Shown: positions 6,598 through 12,804 of the stretch, piece after piece
How positions within the stretch are numbered: position 1 is the stretch's first letter
Layout of the letters: every line of letters begins with the position of its first letter
DNA from: an uncultured Acetatifactor sp.
Lineage (GTDB): Bacteria; Bacillota; Clostridia; Lachnospirales; Lachnospiraceae
Assembly (NCBI GenBank): GCA_948896875.1
Contig: CAQUWW010000084.1
Span: forward strand, 1 to 12,804
DNA length: 12,804 bases
Direction of reading: 5' to 3'
Notes under the pieces: generated by a model
What the model was told of the DNA's origin: nothing
Seen by the model: the letters and a program-made list of their open reading frames with translations, nothing else
The model's database searches: none
Made by a program: the position numbers and the translations under genes

Positions 6598-6625
6598 TGA
6601 GGGCCATATCTCCACACAGCCCTCA
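6598..6625 (+). promoter_or_regulatory. Inverted repeat / hairpin in the oxidoreductase leader
   Basis: TGAGGGC (6598-6604) and GCCCTCA (6619-6625) form a perfect 7-bp inverted repeat around 14 nt, ending about 8 bases before the ribosome site GGAAAGG (6634-6640). In RNA it would be a stem-loop near the translation start. As DNA it could be a second operator downstream of the start point. There is no T-run, so it is not a terminator. Confidence 0.4.
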
Positions 6626-6647
6626 CTCGCAATGGAAAGGATAAAAA

Positions 6648-7733
6648 ATGGGAAAAAAATATACTATGGGCGTTTTAGGCCTGGGAGAAGGCCGCAGCAT
6701 TATCTCCGCCGTTTTGAACAGCAACTTATGGGAACTGGGCTGTATTTGCGATTTAAATGAAGCATTGTGTAAGGAGCGCTGTCAGGAGTTTTCCATCACA
6801 AATTATACAACCGATTACAATGAGATGCTACAGAATCCTCTTATCGACGTAATCGGAATCTACACTCCGGACCAGCTTCACGCCGTTCATATTAAAATGG
6901 CTTTGGAAGCCGGTAAACACGTCATCTGTACAAAGCCTCTCATGGTTTCTTTAGAGGAAGCGAATACACTTTTGGCCGTACAGAAGCACACTGGAAAAAC
7001 GGTCTTTGTAGGTCAAAGCTCCCGCTATTTTGAACCTCTTCGCAGACAGCATTTAGATTATATGGCGGGAAAGCATGGCGATCTGGTTACATTGGAAGCC
7101 CACTACATCAGTGACTCCCGTTGGTTTCTGGAGCGCGACTGGAGTCGTCGGAAGGGGTTTTCCTGGATGTACAACTTCATGATTCATGCGGTTGATCTCG
7201 CCGCATGGTATCTTCCGGAAATTGAAGAGGTTTACGGAATGGCCGCCGTCAGCGCCAATACAAAAGCCTATGGTTTGGAGGTCTCTGATACCTTGAAATT
7301 TCTCTTAAGGGACAAAAGCGGCCGCTTTGCTTCCGTTAACGGATGTTACGCAACACCAACTCTTGGCAGTTCTGTGGAGCAGTCCATCAGCTGTACCCTG
7401 AGAGGCACAAAGGGAATCAGCCGCGGAGGTTACCCAAAACTTCAATATTATACTAATTTTGAACCTCTGGAAAAAACAGCCGGACTGCAGACATTTGACG
7501 AACTGCATCCCTATTTCTTCCGGTTTGAACAGGAAAGCCATCATGCGGGCGAATATCAGAATTATATCGAGCATTTTGCCACCGCCCTGCACAATGGAGA
7601 AACCCCGAAACCTGACTTAAAGGAAGGGATTCACACCCTGGCCATTATGGAAGCCATGGATACATCCATCCGGACCGGAGAACGGGTATTCGTAGATGAT
7701 ATTTTAGAAAAGCATAAGATTACACTTGATTAA
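6648..7733 (+). CDS. Gfo/Idh/MocA-family NAD(P)-dependent oxidoreductase
   Basis: This 361-aa protein has the family layout: an N-terminal Rossmann domain (about 1-122) and a C-terminal alpha/beta domain. The dinucleotide motif is GVLGLGEGRS (8-17), and the IYTPDQLHAVHIKMALEAGKHVICTKPL region (71-98) is diagnostic. The family oxidises or reduces the hydroxyl/keto groups of sugars, inositols or sugar amides. Two usual catalytic positions look different: EKP reads TKP, with the lysine (K96) kept, and the Asp of the DxxxH motif aligns with N176, while H180 is kept in NFMIHAVD. This may mean altered chemistry or a non-redox role. The ATG at 6648 follows GGAAAGG at 7 nt. It lies downstream of a cupin-AraC regulator and an AraC-type operator. 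It stands alone, without a transporter or kinase beside it, so the substrate cannot be inferred. Confidence 0.9.
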   Translation: MGKKYTMGVLGLGEGRSIISAVLNSNLWELGCICDLNEALCKERCQEFSITNYTTDYNEMLQNPLIDVIGIYTPDQLHAVHIKMALEAGKHVICTKPLMVSLEEANTLLAVQKHTGKTVFVGQSSRYFEPLRRQHLDYMAGKHGDLVTLEAHYISDSRWFLERDWSRRKGFSWMYNFMIHAVDLAAWYLPEIEEVYGMAAVSANTKAYGLEVSDTLKFLLRDKSGRFASVNGCYATPTLGSSVEQSISCTLRGTKGISRGGYPKLQYYTNFEPLEKTAGLQTFDELHPYFFRFEQESHHAGEYQNYIEHFATALHNGETPKPDLKEGIHTLAIMEAMDTSIRTGERVFVDDILEKHKITLD

Positions 7734-7885
7734 TTTCATGTAAAAAATCCGGTTTCCCTTTTATGGAATCTATGTTAAACTGTTTATGAACACAATCACC
7801 TGTAGTATTCGGCACCTTATTACGAAGTGCTTTGTCGATCAGATATGAAGCAGCCCTATTTCGTATCTATGAAAGGATTCCCGGC

Positions 7886-9613
7886 ATGTGTAAAAAAGTT
7901 AAACTGCCTATCGGCATAGAAAATTTCGAAAAGTTAAGAACTGAAGGCTTCTACTATGTAGATAAGACAGGATTGATAAAGGAACTGCTGGAAAACTGGG
8001 GAGAAGTGAACCTGTTCACCCGCCCCCGACGGTTCGGCAAATCCCTGAACATGAATATGCTCCGTTATTTCTTCGAATACGGTTGCAGCAGGGAGCTGTT
8101 TGACGGGCTGGAAATCAGCAGGGAAACGGACTACTGTGAAAAATACATGGGAAAATTTCCTGTCATTTCCATTACTCTGAAAGGGGTAAGCGCTATGGAT
8201 TATGCAGGAGCGAAATCTATGTTGCGGACGATTATCGGAAACGAGGCGCTTCGGTTCCTTTTCCTTAAGGAAAGCCCTGAACTGTCAGCTGAAGAAAGGG
8301 AAAGTTACCGGCAGCTGATAGCGTTTGATCCCCAGGGCCGCCAGAAGTTTTCCATGTCAGACGACATGCTTGCCGACAGCCTTCGCACTTTGTCCGACCT
8401 GCTCCAAAAGCATTACGGCCAAAAGGTAATCCTTCTGATCGACGAATATGATGTGCCGCTGGACAAGGCCCGGCAGTCGGGCTATTATGATGAAATGATC
8501 ACTCTGATTCGAAACCTGTTCGGCCAGGCGCTGAAAACCAATAATAGCCTGCAGCTTGCAGTCCTGACGGGATGTCTTCGTATCTCAAAAGAAAGTATTT
8601 TTACAGGGCTGAATAACATGAAGGTCTTCTCTGTCACAGATATCCGGTTTGCATCATGGTTCGGCTTTACCGCAGAAGATGTAAAGCGGCTGCTGGAATC
8701 CTACCATCTGGAAGAGAAATTCGAACTGATTCGAAAATGGTACGACGGATATCGTTTTGGAAATACAGAAATGTACTGTCCGTGGGATGTTATTAATTAC
8801 GTGGATCTGCTACGCACGGAGCCGACAGCCTTGCCCAGAGCGTACTGGATCAACACAAGCGGAAACGACATCATCCGTCAGTTTGTCCACATGGCAACGC
8901 CAGGAACCAGACGCGAGATAGAAGCTCTGGTAGCCGGAGAGACTGTCACTCACCGCATCCGCCAGGAACTGACTTACAGGGATCTGTACGACAATATAGA
9001 CAATCTGTGGAGTGTACTTTTCACCACGGGCTATCTGACCCAGCGCGGAGAAGAATCAGCCGACGTATACCGGTTAGCTATCCCGAATCTGGAAATCCGG
9101 CAGATATTTGTGGAGCAGATACAGGAATGGTTCCAGGCGGAGGCCCGAAAGGATGCGCCCCGGCTGGATGCTTTCTGCAACGCATTCCTGCAGGCGGATG
9201 CCGGCGCCGTGGAAAATCAGTTTAATGACTACCTGCGTAAAACTATCAGTATACGGGATACGGCTGTTCATGCTGCTAAGAAAGAGAACTTTTACCATGG
9301 AATCCTTCTGGGGCTTCTGGGGCACAGGGAGGACTGGATAGTGACCTCCAACGTAGAATCTGGTGACGGATACAGCGATATCCTGGTGGAGCTGGAAGAA
9401 GAAGGTGTGGGAATCGTCATCGAGGTAAAGTATGCGGAGAACGGGAACTTTGAAAAAGGATGCAGGGAGGCCATGGAGCAGATTGAGAAAATGGGATATG
9501 AAGACTCGCTGTTGGACAATGGGATGGAGCGAATTTTGAAATATGGAATCGCCTGTTATAAGAAGAAATGTAAAGTGCAGCTTGCCGGTTCTCCTGTCTG
9601 GCACATGTGCTGA
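7886..9613 (+). CDS. AAA-ATPase-like / PD-(D/E)XK nuclease-superfamily protein
   Basis: This 575-aa protein belongs to the AAA-ATPase_like (PF09820) plus PDDEXK_9 (PF08011) group, abundant and multicopy in gut Bacteroidetes and Clostridia and of uncertain biological role. It opens with the typical LPIGIENFEKLRTEGFYYVD (7-26). The nucleotide site is RPRRFGKS (46-53, Walker A-like) with Walker B LLIDEYD (183-189). KWYDGYRFG (284-292), CPWDVINYV (298-306) and YWINTSGND (320-328) are family signatures. The C-terminal nuclease-like fold has D498 in SGDGYSDIL and E513/K515 in VIEVKYA, so the D...ExK active site is intact. I start at the ATG at 7886, which has GAAAGGA 8 nt upstream; the frame is open from a TTG at 7832, but the extra 18 residues precede the conserved start. 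It faces the phosphoesterase gene, with only 10 bp between stop codons. It is probably an accessory gene. Confidence 0.92.
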   Translation: MCKKVKLPIGIENFEKLRTEGFYYVDKTGLIKELLENWGEVNLFTRPRRFGKSLNMNMLRYFFEYGCSRELFDGLEISRETDYCEKYMGKFPVISITLKGVSAMDYAGAKSMLRTIIGNEALRFLFLKESPELSAEERESYRQLIAFDPQGRQKFSMSDDMLADSLRTLSDLLQKHYGQKVILLIDEYDVPLDKARQSGYYDEMITLIRNLFGQALKTNNSLQLAVLTGCLRISKESIFTGLNNMKVFSVTDIRFASWFGFTAEDVKRLLESYHLEEKFELIRKWYDGYRFGNTEMYCPWDVINYVDLLRTEPTALPRAYWINTSGNDIIRQFVHMATPGTRREIEALVAGETVTHRIRQELTYRDLYDNIDNLWSVLFTTGYLTQRGEESADVYRLAIPNLEIRQIFVEQIQEWFQAEARKDAPRLDAFCNAFLQADAGAVENQFNDYLRKTISIRDTAVHAAKKENFYHGILLGLLGHREDWIVTSNVESGDGYSDILVELEEEGVGIVIEVKYAENGNFEKGCREAMEQIEKMGYEDSLLDNGMERILKYGIACYKKKCKVQLAGSPVWHMC

Positions 9614-9633
9614 CAGGGCAATCTCAAACCGGC
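9584..9633. terminator. Nested dyad across a convergent gene junction, possible bidirectional transcript-end structure
   Basis: Outer arms GCCGGTT (9584-9590) and AACCGGC (9627-9633), middle arms CCTGTC (9593-9598) and GACAGG (9612-9617), and the central palindrome GCACATGTGC (9601-9610) nest inside one another. Both stop codons of the convergent genes (9611-9613 plus, 9624-9626 minus) lie inside. The structure is the same on either strand. No U-tract follows in either direction, so it is not a textbook Rho-independent terminator. Confidence 0.45.
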
Positions 9634-11549
9634 AGCCGTATCATCTCATCATAAGCGGGCATCCACTGACCGCTTTTAAAATCCCGGGCTCTGAGCACAA
9701 TCTCATTCTCATAGACATACAGAATCCAGGTGGCAGGCACATTCCGCCAGGCCCTCTTCGCATTTTGAAAGGAGGGCAGTGTAATTTCGGCAAATCTGCC
9801 GCCTTCTGTGTTTTCCACCGTCACCGGCCCGGTGACGCCGAAGGACAGATGCAGATGTCCGCACACATAGATCACGCGGGAATATCTCCCCAGCAATCTG
9901 CGCAGCCTGCTATCCTGGGGCCCCACCGAATTATCTCTTATCGTGTCCACAAAGGGAGAATGGCTGAGTACAAAAATCGGCTGACCATCCTTACTGTATT
10001 CTTCCAGACTGCGGGCAAGCCACCCATAGCTTTCTTCCGACAGAAATAAGCCGTGGCGGATGGGGTCCAGGGCGTTGGTATCCCAGTCTGTCCTCCCGTC
10101 GCCTGTCTGCGGAAGGTAATCCGTATTCAATACCAGGAAATGACAGCCCTTCAGCGTCATTCCATAGCTGTAATTCTGTACACTGTCCAGCCTGCCTCGA
10201 CCGAATTTACGCTCTGTGCCCGGGCAGATATGGCACTGCACATTTTTCCAGAAAGCGCTTCCGCCGGTGTGATAATTCTCTTCCGGCGAAACGTAATTGC
10301 TCTCGTGATTCCCGAAGCAGGAGATCAGCTGCCAGTCAGTGTGCCGCTCCATCAGCCCGTTGATCACACCGTATGCCGCATTGCAGACTTCCTCTGTGGC
10401 ACCTGCCGCGAAATCTCCGGGATTCAGAATTCCGTCCAGCTGTGCATCCCATGACTCCAGATCGGCAAATGTCCTCTCCAGAGCCGATGCACCGGAATCT
10501 CCCGCCTCCCGGATATGGCAGTCACTGATCAGCAGCATGGCCAGCTTTGCTCTCTTCTGAGGTTCTGCCAGAAATGCTTCGTAAGCGCCCCGCAGTCTCT
10601 CATACAGCTGATTCTGCTCTTCCACCGAATCTCCCGGCAGGAAGGAATCCTTCCGGTCTTCCGGCGATTGCAGCTCTTCCAGCGAATGCCGCCCTTTCCG
10701 CGAACACAATTCTGCCAGCGTCCTTTCCACCTGCTCTGCCAGAGCCCTTCTGCTCTCTTCGGAATACATCCCGCTGTCACGCTCCAGCCGTCCTCCAATC
10801 TCGGCCGCCAGCTGCTTTATTCGTTGAAGTCGAAAGCTGCCTTCTATGGTTTCGCGTTCCAACGCGCCGGCATATATTTCAAATTGGTCTATACAGACGT
10901 TGCACAGACCGTATTGCCCCAACAGATCAGCTCCCAAAACCAGACTGTTGCTGCCCAGCCGCTGTCCGGTGAATGCGGAGATATCGGCGGACATCTTTTC
11001 CTCTCCGTCCACATAAACCGTATACCTTCCGCCCCTGCGGCTGCACACCACCGCGATCTGATGCCATCGGCTGTCCTGCGGCTCCCAGATACCGTCCACA
11101 TCCCGCCGTTCTCCCTTCTCTCCGGTCAGCCCTATCGCAAAATACTGATTCAGAGGAAGCTGTGCCGCCAGAATGCCTGTGGCATCAAAATCAAAGGTAC
11201 CCCGGTTGGAGAATACCACGCCCCCCAGAAGCACTCCGGGCATATCCACACCCCATCCCGCCTGACAGACATGCCAGGATGCCGCCCACTCCTGTGTGGC
11301 GCCGCAAATGGTATTATACGAGAAAAGTACCGTAAAGTCATCCGTGGTCAGGTCAATCCCTTTCAGATCAGGGAACCGGACATAATGCACGGTACTGTCC
11401 CGGCCAAAGGGATTATTCAGAGAAATCGCCCGTTTGCCGTCATACCCCGTCACATACACAGGAGCACCCACAACCGTCCCGTGATTCCCCCAGCCGGAGA
11501 TATCTTCCCCATTCTCTTTATCGAAAGTTACCTGCAAAACCAACCGCAT
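9624..11549 (-). CDS. LamG-like domain plus calcineurin-like metallophosphoesterase fusion
   Basis: This 641-aa protein joins two parts. Residues about 1-235 look like a concanavalin-type jelly roll (LamG/Laminin_G_3): the N-terminal VTFDKENGEDISGWGNHGT and the WHQIAVVCSRRGGRYTVYVDGE segment (162-183) are the usual landmarks. A helical linker (about 235-335) leads to a metallophosphoesterase domain with D343 and H345 (SDCH), GD at 378-379, GNHE at 413-416, H530 (LSHSP) and GHLH at 564-567, so the two-metal site appears complete. The family hydrolyses phosphomono- or diesters. There is no signal peptide or membrane segment, unusual for a carbohydrate-binding-like LamG domain, so it would be cytoplasmic unless exported otherwise. 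The ATG at 11549 follows AAGGGAG at 6 nt. A 19-codon upstream ORF copies its own N-terminus. The FAD oxidoreductase is upstream on the same strand. Confidence 0.88.
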   Translation of the reverse strand: MRLVLQVTFDKENGEDISGWGNHGTVVGAPVYVTGYDGKRAISLNNPFGRDSTVHYVRFPDLKGIDLTTDDFTVLFSYNTICGATQEWAASWHVCQAGWGVDMPGVLLGGVVFSNRGTFDFDATGILAAQLPLNQYFAIGLTGEKGERRDVDGIWEPQDSRWHQIAVVCSRRGGRYTVYVDGEEKMSADISAFTGQRLGSNSLVLGADLLGQYGLCNVCIDQFEIYAGALERETIEGSFRLQRIKQLAAEIGGRLERDSGMYSEESRRALAEQVERTLAELCSRKGRHSLEELQSPEDRKDSFLPGDSVEEQNQLYERLRGAYEAFLAEPQKRAKLAMLLISDCHIREAGDSGASALERTFADLESWDAQLDGILNPGDFAAGATEEVCNAAYGVINGLMERHTDWQLISCFGNHESNYVSPEENYHTGGSAFWKNVQCHICPGTERKFGRGRLDSVQNYSYGMTLKGCHFLVLNTDYLPQTGDGRTDWDTNALDPIRHGLFLSEESYGWLARSLEEYSKDGQPIFVLSHSPFVDTIRDNSVGPQDSRLRRLLGRYSRVIYVCGHLHLSFGVTGPVTVENTEGGRFAEITLPSFQNAKRAWRNVPATWILYVYENEIVLRARDFKSGQWMPAYDEMIRLPV

Positions 11550-11572
11550 TCGCTTCTCCCTTCATCCTGCCT

Positions 11573-11632
11573 TCAGTCAGAGACATCTTCGCCCTTCTCT
11601 TCACCGAAAGCTGCCCGCAAAACCAACCACAT
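11573..11632 (-). CDS. 19-codon upstream ORF copying the N-terminus of the downstream phosphoesterase
   Basis: Reading from the ATG at 11632 gives MWLVLRAAFGEEKGEDVSD and a TGA at 11573. The downstream gene begins MRLVLQVTFDKENGEDISG. The 57 coding bases match at 46 positions (about 81%), so this is a diverged tandem duplication with a unit of 83 bp, not a multiple of three. It has its own ribosome-site-like AGGAAGGAAG just upstream. The stop codon is 23 bases before the main start. It could be translated as a leader peptide affecting the main gene, or be a silent relic of the duplication; the sequence alone does not decide. The remaining gap to the FAD gene (11633-11762) holds no other gene I can support. 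Confidence 0.6.
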   Translation of the reverse strand: MWLVLRAAFGEEKGEDVSD

Positions 11633-11762
11633 ATGCCACTTCCTTCCTCGCGCCTCCAACCAAAAATACCTTGTCCCTGAGGATATCCGCTTTTATGTAC
11701 ATCCGCCTCTATATGCGCCAGTCCCTGTGTACCACAGCCCTGTGTGATATATTGTGGTTCCC

Positions 11763-12804
11763 TTATCCCAGAAAACTTCCTTCCCGCATCATCTGCGCCT
11801 GTACTGCCTTTACATTCACGCTGCGGACCGTACAGCCTTCCCGCACCGCCAGCGCGGCGGCCACACCCGCCGCATGGCCCATTTCCATACAGGGCGGCAT
11901 AACCCGGACTGCTCCGGCGCCTTCAGAGGTAGCGGAGAGACTTCTTCCTGCTACCAACAGCTGATCGATTTTTATTGGCACAAGACTTCTATAGGATACA
12001 CCGTACCACTCGCCATTTTCAATGGTAACGTACTTCGTTCCGGCCACTCCCTCTCCGCCGTGGACATCGATAGAATTGGAGGCCAGCAGAATTGCATCCT
12101 CCGGCACTTTCCCGTTCAGTATGTCTTCGGCGGTAAGTGTCACTTCCCCCTTAATATGGCGACTCTCGCGGATGCCGATGGTGGAAGCGCTGGAGAGCAG
12201 TCTGGCATTTTCACACCCGGGAATATACTTTTTCAGGAATCTGTATATCTCGTCCACCTGCTGACGGCCAATCACTTCCGCTCTGGAAATATCCTGGGTA
12301 TTGGTTCCGTTTACATCGGAAATGCGGGATATATTGACACACCACTCATCCTCCTTGACACTGCGATAAATCCCCACTGTCCAGCGGTTAATGTTGAAAT
12401 CCCCGTTTTTCCGGGCTTCCTCTATCTTCCAGTGGAACATCCCTCTCTCCACGCCGTCCACAATGACTCTGTTGCGGTACATGTTCGCCTGCGCTTCCTC
12501 ATCCACCTTTTTCCAGTCTACATTTCCTATCCGAAAGAACATAGAGGAGGGCTGTATGGTTCCCCGGGACTCATCCCCCAGTTCACAGGGAACTCCTGCC
12601 CGGTACGCCACATCGGCATCTCCGCTGCAGTCAATCACCACCTTTGCCCCGATGGCCTCCATCCCGCTTTTGGAAAAGATCACAATCCCCTTCATGCATC
12701 CTTCTTCCACCAGGGGTTCCACGAAGCTGGTATGATACAGAACCCTGACTTTTGCCTCCGCCAGCATCTCGTCAATCACTCTCTTCAATATCTCGGGGTC
12801 AAAG
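11763..12804 (-). CDS. FAD-dependent oxidoreductase (PF12831 type), C-terminal part (cut by window edge)
   Basis: The frame is open to the right edge, giving 346 codons plus stop; the N-terminal Rossmann GxGxxG segment of roughly 90-100 residues lies outside the window. The internal TTG at 12788 is not a start, because the upstream residues FDPEI run straight into LKRVIDEML, a conserved segment of this family. Other landmarks are AKVVIDCSGDADVAYRAGVP (second FAD-contacting strand), IGIRESRHIKGEVTLTAEDIL, and the C-terminal LVPIKIDQLLVAGRSLSATSEGAGAVRVMPPCMEMGHAAGVAAALAV, where FAD and the isoalloxazine cap bind. Such proteins often sit in sugar-utilisation or other catabolic loci, but their substrates are largely unknown. 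The gene is co-directional with the LamG-phosphoesterase gene 213 bp downstream, which may follow it on one transcript. Confidence 0.88.
   Translation of the reverse strand, partial: FDPEILKRVIDEMLAEAKVRVLYHTSFVEPLVEEGCMKGIVIFSKSGMEAIGAKVVIDCSGDADVAYRAGVPCELGDESRGTIQPSSMFFRIGNVDWKKVDEEAQANMYRNRVIVDGVERGMFHWKIEEARKNGDFNINRWTVGIYRSVKEDEWCVNISRISDVNGTNTQDISRAEVIGRQQVDEIYRFLKKYIPGCENARLLSSASTIGIRESRHIKGEVTLTAEDILNGKVPEDAILLASNSIDVHGGEGVAGTKYVTIENGEWYGVSYRSLVPIKIDQLLVAGRSLSATSEGAGAVRVMPPCMEMGHAAGVAAALAVREGCTVRSVNVKAVQAQMMREGSFLG

Noticed and set aside
10515..11747. 410-codon open frame on the plus strand opposite the phosphoesterase gene
   Set aside because: It lies across a gene with complete LamG and metallophosphoesterase motifs and its own translation has no domain-like features.
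12765..12788. TTG at 12788 as start of the FAD oxidoreductase
   Set aside because: The upstream in-frame residues FDPEI belong to the conserved family segment, so the gene continues beyond the window.

Overview
The window looks like a piece of a Clostridia (Lachnospiraceae-type gut anaerobe) chromosome. Base composition is close to balanced, strong AGGA/GGAGG ribosome sites precede most genes, GTG/TTG start codons occur, and the gene content (GH13 amylase with a divergent AraC regulator, Gfo/Idh/MocA oxidoreductase, AAA-ATPase-like/PD-(D/E)XK protein, PF12831-type FAD oxidoreductase) is typical of that group. The taxonomic placement is an inference from content; no rRNA or other phylogenetic marker is present.

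Left part (1-5467). A protein-kinase-like gene is cut by the left edge. It is followed by an unusual degenerate pentanucleotide array (339-515) that runs into the 3' end of a cytoplasmic GH13 alpha-glucan hydrolase. The GH13 gene is divergent from a cupin-AraC regulator across a 314-bp control region holding a good promoter, a dyad inside its spacer, and a hairpin with a T-run just before the regulator's ribosome site. The regulator's 3' end lies in a hairpin-rich, MITE-like element (3450-3621). Beyond it, on the minus strand, are a membrane-anchored or lipoprotein gene of unknown function and a TatD-family hydrolase with its own promoter.

Middle (5545-9613, plus strand). A second cupin-AraC regulator is followed by a Gfo/Idh/MocA oxidoreductase. 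Between them is a 13-bp direct repeat at 21-bp spacing next to a -35 box, the geometry of an AraC-family activator site, so the regulator probably switches on the oxidoreductase. A hairpin occupies the oxidoreductase 5' leader. Two normally conserved oxidoreductase positions look substituted. Next comes a complete AAA-ATPase-like/PD-(D/E)XK protein of the kind scattered in multiple copies through gut genomes.

Right part (9584-12804, minus strand). A nested dyad spans the 10-bp convergent junction with a LamG-like/calcineurin-like phosphoesterase fusion protein. Just upstream of that gene, a diverged 83-bp tandem duplication has left a 19-codon upstream ORF that copies the protein's own N-terminus and then stops. 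Further upstream is an FAD-dependent oxidoreductase cut by the right edge.

Overall this is a carbohydrate-metabolism and regulation neighbourhood with accessory insertions. I found no tRNA, rRNA, CRISPR array, IS transposase or phage gene. The best candidates for something undescribed are the pentamer array, the self-copy upstream ORF, and the AraC site tied to an atypical oxidoreductase.
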